The translations under genes and the position numbers were made by a program. From Planctomycetota bacterium (lineage in GTDB: Bacteria > Planctomycetota > Phycisphaerae > SM23-33): a stretch of 10,295 bases of DNA. This document shows positions 1 through 6,644 of this stretch, in pieces (position 1 is the stretch's first letter; each line of letters begins with the position of its first letter). Under the pieces are notes generated by a model. That model was given only the letters and a program-made list of their open reading frames with translations. It made no database searches and was not told the origin of the DNA. Location: NCBI GenBank assembly GCA_003644335.1, contig QNCB01000016.1, forward strand, positions 1-10,295. The letters run 5' to 3'.

Positions 1-28
1 GATTTTCAGCAATCCAACCGCGGGGTTG

Positions 29-85
29 TTGACTGGTTGATTAGTTAACTGGTTAACTGGTTGACTGGTTGACTGGTTGACTGGT
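29..85. repeat. 8-bp tandem repeat array (TTGACTGG type)
   Basis: Seven consecutive 8-bp units run from 29 to 84 without a gap. Four are TTGACTGG, two are TTAACTGG and one is TTGATTAG, followed by one further T. The units differ only at one or two positions, so the array is a recently expanded microsatellite-like repeat. It lies in non-coding DNA next to a dehydrogenase remnant, and a partly matching inverted copy lies at about 189-208. No gene reads through it. Function unknown; slippage-prone intergenic repeat is the simplest reading. Confidence 0.9.
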
Positions 86-208
86 AAAAGATCACAAAAC
101 AAATACGCCAAAGCTCTCTGTCCAGATAAGACCTGGAAAACAAGGGTTTTCGACGCTGTAAAGATTTGTGTAATTCTTTACTAATCACCTAGTTAACCAA
201 CCAACCAG
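57..208. repeat. Imperfect long inverted repeat around the tandem array
   Basis: The left arm (about 57-104) comprises the end of the tandem array and an A-rich stretch (GTAAAAGATCACAAAACAAAT). The right arm (about 164-208) reads, in reverse complement, as CTGGTTGG-type repeats followed by a stretch similar to GTAAAGAATTACACAAAT. The arms match imperfectly, with a few gaps and mismatches, around a roughly 59-bp centre. The layout resembles a decayed MITE or a folded intergenic repeat. I aligned the arms by eye, so the exact boundaries are uncertain. Confidence 0.5.
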
Positions 209-212
209 CTGC

Positions 213-230
213 TCAAACCGGTCGGTTTGA
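213..230. repeat. Perfect palindrome (8-bp arms, 2-nt centre)
   Basis: TCAAACCG, then GT, then CGGTTTGA forms a perfect inverted repeat. It could be an operator-like site, a small hairpin, or the edge of the repeat element to its left. No T-run follows on either strand, so an intrinsic terminator is not well supported. It sits at the left border of the dehydrogenase remnant. Confidence 0.6.
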
Positions 231-234
231 AAAT

Positions 235-580
235 TAAACTAAAAGGCTCTCATCCCAGAGATTGTAGCGTTGTACGACCCCAGCCAGAAGCGATGCGGGC
301 CTTTGGCGAGAAGCATGCGACGGACGCCAAGCGATGCGACGACTGGCAAGCTGTCGTGAATTGCGAAAACATGGACTGGGTGTTTGTCATGAGCTGGAAC
401 TGCTTTCACAAAGGGCAGGCATTCGCAGCTATCGAAGCTGGCGAGAGTATTTTCCGCGAAAAGCCTACAACTACCACCCCGCAGGATTGCCGTGTTATCA
501 AGGACATGTACGAAAAAAGCGACAGCGAATTTGTCGTAGGGTTCACGCTCCGATATTCGCCGCGTTATCGCAGGAAGACC
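235..580 (+). pseudogene. Remnant of a Gfo/Idh/MocA-family dehydrogenase (N-terminal domain fragment)
   Basis: The plus-strand frame open from 227 to 595 reads as an internal piece of a Gfo/Idh/MocA oxidoreductase. Recognisable blocks are PQPEAMRAFGEKH, then DWVFVMSWNCFHKGQAFAAI, the family's EKP motif (residues 78-80 of this frame, in the form REKP), and a block ending VVGFTLRYSP. In intact relatives this region lies in the Rossmann-like NAD(P)-binding half, with the lysine of EKP at the active site. Here the upstream glycine-rich nucleotide-binding loop and the whole C-terminal substrate domain are missing. Only about 115 of the usual 350-430 residues remain. The only possible start is a TTG inside a palindrome with no ribosome-binding site. 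Homology ends abruptly close to 580, and the frame stops at 593-595. It is best read as a dead fragment left by a deletion or recombination, with the left border abutting the repeats. The identification is by motif recognition, not by search. Confidence 0.72.
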
Positions 581-627
581 AGCCAACGGAAATGACGACA
601 CACCCGCAGAGGGACGTTTATCCCAGG

Positions 628-644
628 CAGGGCCGGAGGCTCTG
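628..644. repeat. Short GC-rich hairpin beyond the operon's 3' end
   Basis: CAGGGCC, a GGA loop and GGCTCTG form a 7-bp stem with one G-T wobble on the plus strand (an A-C mismatch on the minus strand). It begins 36 bp beyond the stop of the last operon gene, the place where a terminator would be expected. It lacks a following T-run on the minus strand, so it may be only a weak or factor-dependent stop, or part of an intergenic repeat. No better terminator is visible between 596 and 679. Confidence 0.35.
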
Positions 645-679
645 TGCCCCGTGAGAAGTCGGGCCGAGAATGGGTGCAC

Positions 680-1555
680 TTATCGCAACGGCGAATCGAT
701 AAGTTCTGCCTGGCTGGCCTTGATCCAGCCGGTCTTGCCATCGGCCAATGATATCTCCAGCCAATCGCCTCGCCTGGCGATGAGATCAAACTCGGTGCCC
801 TCGGTGATGGGTTTGTCGAATTTTCTCGCAAAACCTTCGCCATTGCCCTTGAGCATCTCCGCCACCTCGGCGATTACCACGCCCTCGGTCCGCCGGGCGG
901 ATCGGTACAGTTCGTAGGCCACCGACCCGGCGAGAATAACAAAAACCGTCGCAAGACACAACAGTGGATATCGCCAGCGAAATTTCGTGGGCCAAAACAG
1001 CCTGGCTGTCATCACGAGCCAAAATGCCAGCCAGACTACAACCCCGAGCCAAACTTGCCTGCTCAATGGCAGGTATCGCCCCAGTGCCGTTGAGAGGCTG
1101 GGGGATGCCTCCCGGGGCCGGGGGGCCGGGCCTTTTACGAGCGACCGGGCATAGCGGAGATTTTTGCGAAGTTGTTCATTGTCGTCCATCAGCCTGGCCG
1201 CCCGTTTGTAATTGGCGATGGCCTCCCCAAGCCGACCCGCCTGGAGATAGGCGTTAGCCAGGTTGTAATACAACTTGCCCGTAACGGTGCCGCTGTCGAT
1301 GAGCAGCTGGTATTTCCGGGCGGCCCGGAGAAACTCCCGCTTGGCATCGGTTGATTTTACGCGCATAGCCTGGGCCTTATCGAAGAGAGCCTCAGCCTCG
1401 GCGAGGATATCCACCTGCTGTCGTGGCGTAAGTTTCACCGCCATGGCTGGAGACGACAGAGCCAATATCGCCGCCGTCACAAGCGACAGACGCCACTTCC
1501 GGGCCCTGCCACTGCCAGCCAGCCGACCACCGGTTTTCGTCATCGAGAGCCGCAT
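680..1555 (-). CDS. batE: BatE-like TPR and SH3 membrane protein
   Basis: This is the last gene of the operon, 291 residues from the ATG at 1555. That start is preferred over longer reading-frame options because AGGAA (1563-1567) lies 7 nt upstream and a signal peptide follows: basic residues to about 22, a hydrophobic run 23-36, and cleavage after AMA at 39. TPR-like helices span about 71-135 (LYYNLANAYLQAGRLGEAI is a clear TPR core). Two membrane segments follow at about 166-186 and 197-215. The C-terminus (about 223-285) reads as a bacterial SH3-type domain, with RRGDWLEISL and TGWIKASQ as hallmark strands. TPR, two membrane helices and SH3 in this order is the usual BatE architecture. The protein should hang from the cytoplasmic membrane and bind partner Bat proteins or cell-wall material. 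The start lies 40 bp after batD. An alternative ATG at 1576 is possible but gives a less typical leader. Exact role unknown. Confidence 0.85.
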   Translation of the reverse strand: MRLSMTKTGGRLAGSGRARKWRLSLVTAAILALSSPAMAVKLTPRQQVDILAEAEALFDKAQAMRVKSTDAKREFLRAARKYQLLIDSGTVTGKLYYNLANAYLQAGRLGEAIANYKRAARLMDDNEQLRKNLRYARSLVKGPAPRPREASPSLSTALGRYLPLSRQVWLGVVVWLAFWLVMTARLFWPTKFRWRYPLLCLATVFVILAGSVAYELYRSARRTEGVVIAEVAEMLKGNGEGFARKFDKPITEGTEFDLIARRGDWLEISLADGKTGWIKASQAELIDSPLR

Positions 1556-1562
1556 AATGTGA

Positions 1563-1567
1563 TTCCT
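1563..1567 (-). promoter_or_regulatory. Ribosome-binding site deciding the batE start
   Basis: AGGAA on the minus strand, 7 nt before the ATG at 1555. It supports that start over the in-frame upstream ATGs at 1576 and 1768; the latter lies inside batD. Confidence 0.6.
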
Positions 1568-1595
1568 ACATGTCATCACGAGTTTCCATGCCAAT

Positions 1596-3422
1596 TCAAA
1601 AAAACTTCTCCAGACAACTGACGCAATTTTTCGCATCCTGGGCCAGCCGGTCTCCGTGTCCTGACTGGGAGGCCGAGTAGAGGCGCTCCTCGCATCGCAC
1701 CAGAAGTTCGTCGATTTCCCGGATGAGTTTATCGTCAACCCCGCAGCTACGGAGTTTGTCAACCACATCCGCCCGCGTCATGCCGGTAGCCACCGCATCA
1801 AGATGGTCAGCTATATATCCTTTCACGGCGGCGGAGATGTCCTCCGGACCGTTCGCCTGGCCAAGACGACGCATCGCCCGCCTGCGGGCCGTGCGTTTGC
1901 GGCTGTTGGCGGGGTCGTTCCGCAAAGCCCGCCATGTTTTCGCGACAACCGACACAAGAAACAACGCCGGGCCGACAGTCAATATCGTCCAAATCCACCA
2001 GCCGAACAATCTCTCCCGGCTGTCGCGGAGAACACCCGGCCCGACAAAGTTGGCATTGATACCCTCGATACGCTCGGTCAGTTCACCCTGGGCCCGGCTG
2101 GGCGATGTGGCACTGACAACCTTGCTGAGGCCGAGTTTGTCGACGGGCTTGATTTTCAAGGGTATCGCCTTTGTCCATGTCGTCTGGAACCGCTCTGCCT
2201 CGGGGTTGAAAAACACCAGCGGTATCGGGGGTATCTCGGTGGCCTTTTCGTTCCTGGCCCGCAGGCTTACGGTGAAAGTTTTCGTCTTGCCCTTTACGAT
2301 ACCCCCCAGTGATTCGTGCGGCACATTGAAGTTTCTTGTCAGCTGCTCCACAGCCTCCAGCGGCGGAGCCTGAAGCTCATCCATGCGGGTCGGACCAAGG
2401 CTGCGGACGGTAAGCGTAAGTGTTATCGGATCGCCGAGGCACATCTCCCTCGGCAGAGCCGTTGCGGAGATTTCAAACCTGCCCACAGCGCCTCGATACA
2501 TTGCGGGCCTACCGGCGGTCGGTACAGACAGGACGCTGATATCGGCGGCCTTGGCTTCTTGAACGATCGGCCTTGTGCCGGCCAGGCGAAGCTGCGGGCC
2601 GAAGGTAAAAAAGCCGTCCGTCCTTCTAAGGCCCGTTGGATAGTCGACCACAATCACCACGCCGCCGGAGCCGAGCGGGCCGGCCCGGCTCGGCCAGGTT
2701 TGAGAGTCGATCTCATAGAGGTAATAACTCCGGTCGATTCCATTGTTGTCCTTCCGCAACACCTCTCGCCCACGCGGCCTGCGACGATTGCGACACATAT
2801 CTTCGACCGCCTTGCGAAACGGGCCCCAGCGACTCTGCTCTATCGACACCAGCCCCCACATGTCAGCCTCGCCGAGCGTCTGCGGTGTAACGGTGTCGGT
2901 GTAAGGACGAATCCAGATTCGCAATTTCAGCCTGACAGGCTCGCCGATGTACACTTTTTTGTCCTCGCCCACTACCTCCACGAACAACAGGTCGCCCGTT
3001 GAGGATTTCACGGCGACGAACTCCACCGGCCTGGTCGAGAGTACCTCACCGTCGGCCCGGACTTTGATGGACGGTATGACAAATCGTCCGGAGCGAAGCG
3101 GCGTGATTGAAAACGCGTATGTTATGGAGTGTTTTTTGGTAACCTGTCCGTTGATAATTGTCGTCTGCGAACTTTCAGAGGGAACGCCTGTGGAGCGAAT
3201 CTCCAGCCCGGACACATCGGGCAACACGGGAGGCTCATAGTCAGAGGCGTTGTCGATGGACAGCTGGGCGTATATCGGTCGTCCCACATAACTCTCGCGC
3301 GCAGAGAGTCGCAATCCGACCTGAGCCCCACGGGCAGGCGGACAAAGCAAAACTACAACCGGCAATACAACCAACAGCCGGGCTGTGATACTTGTCGATC
3401 TATCGCAAATCATCCTATTCAT
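1596..3422 (-). CDS. batD: BatD-like membrane-anchored beta-sandwich protein
   Basis: A 608-residue protein with an N-terminal signal peptide (hydrophobic 14-28, likely cleavage after RGA near 33). A long extracytoplasmic part with repeated immunoglobulin-like/beta-sandwich modules follows. Each module begins with a pattern of the type 'V-x-x-G-x-P-I/V-x-L' (for example YVGRPIYAQL near 45, YIGEPVRLKL near 158, CLGDPITLTL near 328). One membrane helix lies at about 474-494. The cytoplasmic tail of about 110 residues is basic and then helical. This is the layout of BatD ('oxygen tolerance' family), at about the usual length. It starts 14 bp after the BatB-BatC stop, with only a weak GAAG-type ribosome site, so translation is probably coupled. 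ATG at 3413 is an alternative start. In the complex it is expected to act outside the membrane beside BatA and BatB. The assignment is strong at family level; the function is not established. Confidence 0.87.
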   Translation of the reverse strand: MNRMICDRSTSITARLLVVLPVVVLLCPPARGAQVGLRLSARESYVGRPIYAQLSIDNASDYEPPVLPDVSGLEIRSTGVPSESSQTTIINGQVTKKHSITYAFSITPLRSGRFVIPSIKVRADGEVLSTRPVEFVAVKSSTGDLLFVEVVGEDKKVYIGEPVRLKLRIWIRPYTDTVTPQTLGEADMWGLVSIEQSRWGPFRKAVEDMCRNRRRPRGREVLRKDNNGIDRSYYLYEIDSQTWPSRAGPLGSGGVVIVVDYPTGLRRTDGFFTFGPQLRLAGTRPIVQEAKAADISVLSVPTAGRPAMYRGAVGRFEISATALPREMCLGDPITLTLTVRSLGPTRMDELQAPPLEAVEQLTRNFNVPHESLGGIVKGKTKTFTVSLRARNEKATEIPPIPLVFFNPEAERFQTTWTKAIPLKIKPVDKLGLSKVVSATSPSRAQGELTERIEGINANFVGPGVLRDSRERLFGWWIWTILTVGPALFLVSVVAKTWRALRNDPANSRKRTARRRAMRRLGQANGPEDISAAVKGYIADHLDAVATGMTRADVVDKLRSCGVDDKLIREIDELLVRCEERLYSASQSGHGDRLAQDAKNCVSCLEKFF

Positions 3423-3436
3423 CTTCGGTTTAACAG

Positions 3437-5449
3437 TTACCAGTCTTTTTCCACCGGTGGAGCGACGGCCTTTATTTTACGCGTTTTTTCCTTCCGGCGT
3501 TTGAGATTTTTATCCCGCACAGCCTGGAGCAGCCTGGCTGCCTCCTCTTTGCTCATCTTGCGTTGCTTGCCTCCGGGGGGCTGCATCCGGGGTCTCGGAG
3601 CCTTGTCCTTGTTTTGTCCTTTTTTCTGCCGGCCATCGGGCTGGGTCTTTGGCTTCGGCTGAGATGATTTTGGAGACTGGTTCTTACGCGGTTGTTCTTG
3701 CTTGTTCTTTTTTTGCTCGCTCTTTTTATTCTTTTGCTTTTCTTGATTCTTTTGGTTCTTTTGCTGTTTGTCTGGATTGGGTTTCTGTTGTTTTTTCTTC
3801 TGCTGTTCAGGGGATTGTTCTTTTTGCTTCTGTTGTTTTTGTTTCTGCTGTTTTTTTTGCTGCTGTTCCTGTTTTTTCAGCTTGTCGATAAGTTTCTGGG
3901 CCAGTTCGATATTGGCTCGCGAATCCACATCGTCGGCGTTGATTGCAAGAGCCTTTCGATATTGTTTGATGGCCTGCTGGAGCTGCTTGATAGCCTGGGT
4001 TTTATTTTTCTTGCTCAACGGCAGGGCCGAGGCATATAGACAGTTGCCCATGTTGTATCTGGCCCGGGCCTCCAGCCAACGGTCTGCCTCTCCCATCGCC
4101 CCGCGAAGGGAGGCTTGAGCCTGGTCGTATTTGCCCTGGCGATACAGGGCAAGGGCCTGATTGTAGGACAGCTGGGCCCGGTAGCGTTTCTCGTCGCCCA
4201 GAAGTTTTATAGCCTGTTTATAGGCCTCCATCGCCTCTGCAGGCCGGCCGGCCTTCAAGGCGATATTGCCCCGATGTGTCAGTTCGCCGGCGGAGCTTTC
4301 CTTGGCACGGAGAGAACCGGGCGAGAGCAGAATCGCAGCCAGGGCCACGAAAACTATCCCCGCCGAAGTTCTGTTCGATCTCAATCGGCCCAGGCCTTTG
4401 CCCACCGCGGAGAAAAAACCACCGGTGCCCCCCTGCCGTCGAACCGATCCGCCGGAGAGCAGAAGTTCTATCATCAACAGTATCGCCGCGGGACCGACGA
4501 ACCAGCGGTATCGCGGAATATAGTGCATCACCCGGCCCTGGCGAAACTCCCGCTGATGTATCGCCCGGATATATTTTCGATAAACCCCGGCCATGTCGGC
4601 CTGGCTGGTCCCGGCTGGTATATAAGCCCCCCCGCCAGCCAGGGCTATCTGCCTGAGCAGCTTACCGTTCATCTTCGACCAGACGATCTGCCCCTTGTGC
4701 TTGAGGTATATCGTCCCGGCCTTGGTGGTTCGCACCGGAATCCGCCCGCCGAGCCGGCTGTCGCCAAGACCCACCGTATAGACACGAATGCCCCGCTCCT
4801 TGAATGCCCGCCTGGCCGCCATAACGGGGTAACTGTCCTGGTCCTCGCCGTCGGTCAAAACGACGATGGCTTTGTGGTCCGGCGTTTTGTCGGAAAAACA
4901 GCCCGCCGCGGCCCGTATCGCATCGCCTATGAGCGAACCGCCCCTCGAGAGGCTCTGTGGCGAGATGTCCTCCAGGACGGCCAGGGCTTCGTCGTAGTCG
5001 CTCGTGAGGGGCAGAACCTGCCGGGGCCTTCCGGCGAAGATGACCAATCCGACCCTGTCGCCGCCCATCTGGGCGAGAATGTCGCGGATGTACTCCTTCG
5101 CGCGGGTGAGCCTGTCGGGCGAAACATCCCTGGCCAGCATCGAACGGGAAACATCCAGGGCAAAAACGATATCGATGCCCCGCTGAGGTACCTCCGTCCA
5201 GGTCTGCCCCCAACGCACATCAGCCAAGCCCAGAACGACCGCCAGCATCGCCGTGATAAACAACGCCGCCGAGAGGGCAGGCCATCTTCTGCCGATACCG
5301 CCGGGCCAAATCGCAGACTGGCTCTCGACGGCGACGAAGCGACGAATATTGCGCCTGCGGATAAACAGGCCCGCCGCGACCAGAAGAGCCACAGCCAGAA
5401 CCGCCCAGAACAAAAACAGGTATTTCGGATTTTGTATCATCACTTCCAT
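3437..5449 (-). CDS. batB: BatB-BatC fusion: VWA domain, TPRs and Lys/Gln-rich tail
   Basis: From the ATG at 5449 the product has 670 residues. Membrane helices lie at about 11-30 and 60-76. A von Willebrand factor A domain (about 92-287) follows, with a full MIDAS: D99-x-S101-x-S103, T149 and D200 (in TDGED). A helix at about 315-332 closes the BatB part. Then comes a second signal-like hydrophobic stretch (about 362-380, ending LRA). TPRs follow (about 388-522; ALKAGRPAEAMEAYKQAI and ALYRQGKYDQAQASL are clear units), then a roughly 95-residue tail made almost wholly of K, Q, N, E, P and S. A conserved-looking end (about 631-670) closes in VEKDW. The first half is BatB and the second is a BatC-type TPR protein. 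The buried hydrophobic stretch probably is the relic of BatC's own signal peptide. An upstream ATG at 5518 exists but lacks a ribosome site, whereas GCGGAG sits 6 nt before 5449. The VWA and TPR parts should face outside the cytoplasm. It lies 91 bp after batA. Confidence 0.86.
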   Translation of the reverse strand: MEVMIQNPKYLFLFWAVLAVALLVAAGLFIRRRNIRRFVAVESQSAIWPGGIGRRWPALSAALFITAMLAVVLGLADVRWGQTWTEVPQRGIDIVFALDVSRSMLARDVSPDRLTRAKEYIRDILAQMGGDRVGLVIFAGRPRQVLPLTSDYDEALAVLEDISPQSLSRGGSLIGDAIRAAAGCFSDKTPDHKAIVVLTDGEDQDSYPVMAARRAFKERGIRVYTVGLGDSRLGGRIPVRTTKAGTIYLKHKGQIVWSKMNGKLLRQIALAGGGAYIPAGTSQADMAGVYRKYIRAIHQREFRQGRVMHYIPRYRWFVGPAAILLMIELLLSGGSVRRQGGTGGFFSAVGKGLGRLRSNRTSAGIVFVALAAILLSPGSLRAKESSAGELTHRGNIALKAGRPAEAMEAYKQAIKLLGDEKRYRAQLSYNQALALYRQGKYDQAQASLRGAMGEADRWLEARARYNMGNCLYASALPLSKKNKTQAIKQLQQAIKQYRKALAINADDVDSRANIELAQKLIDKLKKQEQQQKKQQKQKQQKQKEQSPEQQKKKQQKPNPDKQQKNQKNQEKQKNKKSEQKKNKQEQPRKNQSPKSSQPKPKTQPDGRQKKGQNKDKAPRPRMQPPGGKQRKMSKEEAARLLQAVRDKNLKRRKEKTRKIKAVAPPVEKDW

Positions 5450-5455
5450 ATAAAG

Positions 5456-5461
5456 CTCCGC
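5456..5461 (-). promoter_or_regulatory. Ribosome-binding site deciding the batB start
   Basis: GCGGAG on the minus strand, 6 nt before the ATG at 5449. A second GCGGAG occurs 29 nt further upstream without a suitably placed ATG. The in-frame ATGs at 5518 and 5464 have no comparable site; ATG at 5440 (preceded by GGAAG) is the other realistic choice. Confidence 0.6.
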
Positions 5462-5514
5462 CATCCGACGGGATTGTACCAAATCTCCGCTACCCGATGG
5501 GATTGCGCCTTGTT
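5457..5514 (-). repeat. Degenerate 29-nt tandem duplication containing the batB ribosome site
   Basis: Units 5457-5485 and 5486-5514 align side by side. Their first 24 nt differ at only five positions (TCCGCC/TCCGCT, GACGGGATTG/GATGGGATTG). The last five nt have diverged. Each unit carries a GCGGAG on the minus strand, but only the one nearer the gene is followed by an ATG at working distance. Since 29 is not a multiple of three, the duplication cannot be a coding repeat, which supports this being untranslated leader. Confidence 0.6.
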
Positions 5515-5540
5515 TCATACAGCCAATTCAGCCCGGCGGT

Positions 5541-6644
5541 TCAGGGAATCCGTCGCAGCCAGGTGTTTGCAAGCACGCCCTCGCCCAACAGCAACACCAT
5601 CGCCATCAACAGCAAGGGTGGGGCTGTAATCGGCCCGATCTGCACGGACTTCACCGCCCAGTGCCGATATTCCGCGAACCGCCGGTCTTGTATTTTCGTC
5701 TTTTCAAGTTTGTCGATCGTCGCGTAGATATTTCGCAGCGAATCGGTATCCGTCGCGCGGAAATATCGTCCGCCGGTTATCTTCGCTATTCGCTCAAGCG
5801 TCTTCTCGTCAATATCGATCCGAACCCTGCGCAGCATGGTTTGTCCCGTGAAGGGATCCACCACCGGGTACGGCGCCGGCCCGGCTGATCCCACGCCGAT
5901 GGTGTATATCTTCACACCCATGGCCCTGGCCAACTCCGCAGCTTTGACGGGGTCGAGATCTCCTGCATTATTCCGTCCGTCGGTCAGGAGAATCATGACC
6001 TTGCTCTTGAGAGAGTGTTTCTTACCCTCAGTCGCGCTGTCGCCTCGGATCTTGAGTGTCCTGAGCCTCTCCACCGCCAGGCCTATCGCATCCCCGATGG
6101 CGGTGCCGTCTTCCTGGCGGGTCTCAACGACCTTGAGCTGTTTGAGTTTCGATACGAGATATTCATGGCCGAGTGTCGCGGGGCTGATGTTATCGGCGTA
6201 TCTCGCAAAAGCTATCAGCCCGATCATATCGCCTCCCCGGCCGGGCAGGGTCTTGCCGTCGCCTTCGATGAACTTCTCAGCCACCGCCTTGACAGCTGAG
6301 AGCCTGTCGAGACGCTTACCGTCGATGCTGAAATCCATCGCCCGCATCGAGCCGGATCGGTCAATGAGCATCTCGATGGCGATGCCCTCGGAAAACAGTC
6401 TGGTTTTCTCCAAACCTTCCATTGGCCCGGCCCAGGCCAGAATGAGCAGTCCTATCGCCGCGATTCGCATAGCCGGGGTGAGCCATCGTAGTCGAACGGG
6501 CAGGGTCTTGTGCAGCGAGCCGGCTATCTCGACCGAGCTGAACTTAGCCGCACCACGACCGCGGGCCGCCCAGAGTCGCCAGATAAGCCACGGCAAGGCC
6601 AGCAACAGCAGCAAAAACCACACTGTCGGATATTCAAAAGTCAT
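5541..6644 (-). CDS. batA: BatA-like VWA membrane protein
   Basis: A 367-residue protein with two N-terminal membrane helices (about 7-23 and 57-73), a VWA domain (about 87-310) and a C-terminal helix (about 338-355). This is the standard BatA topology, and the VWA domain should lie outside the cytoplasm. The MIDAS is complete: D95-x-S97-x-S99 (in IDRSGSM), T181 (DGTAIGDAI) and D222 (TDGRNN). The N-terminus FEYPTVWFLLLLLALPWL matches the family's typical opening. The ATG at 6644 overlaps the stop of the preceding lipoprotein gene by 4 bp (ATGA), and a strong GGGAGG (6652-6657) lies 7 nt upstream, so the two genes are translationally coupled. It is the partner of the neighbouring BatB-BatC fusion and probably a client of the MoxR ATPase. 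Family assignment is strong, while the ligand of the metal site is unknown. Confidence 0.92.
   Translation of the reverse strand: MTFEYPTVWFLLLLLALPWLIWRLWAARGRGAAKFSSVEIAGSLHKTLPVRLRWLTPAMRIAAIGLLILAWAGPMEGLEKTRLFSEGIAIEMLIDRSGSMRAMDFSIDGKRLDRLSAVKAVAEKFIEGDGKTLPGRGGDMIGLIAFARYADNISPATLGHEYLVSKLKQLKVVETRQEDGTAIGDAIGLAVERLRTLKIRGDSATEGKKHSLKSKVMILLTDGRNNAGDLDPVKAAELARAMGVKIYTIGVGSAGPAPYPVVDPFTGQTMLRRVRIDIDEKTLERIAKITGGRYFRATDTDSLRNIYATIDKLEKTKIQDRRFAEYRHWAVKSVQIGPITAPPLLLMAMVLLLGEGVLANTWLRRIP

Noticed and set aside
29..208. CRISPR array
   Set aside because: The units are 8 bp, contiguous and without spacers, so they are a simple tandem repeat.
239..679. 146-residue minus-strand frame downstream of batE
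   Set aside because: Antisense to the dehydrogenase remnant, whose family blocks read on the plus strand. No recognisable protein features.
3692..4039. Very hydrophobic plus-strand frame that looks like a membrane protein
   Set aside because: It is the reverse of the AAA/CAG/CAA-rich Lys/Gln tail of batB-C, which reads as Phe/Leu-rich on the other strand. No ribosome site.
4115..5629. 504-residue open frame on the plus strand
   Set aside because: It lies antisense to batB-C, which has clear VWA, MIDAS and TPR motifs. The plus-strand translation is low in hydrophobic order, rich in P, R and Q, and matches no family I recognise.
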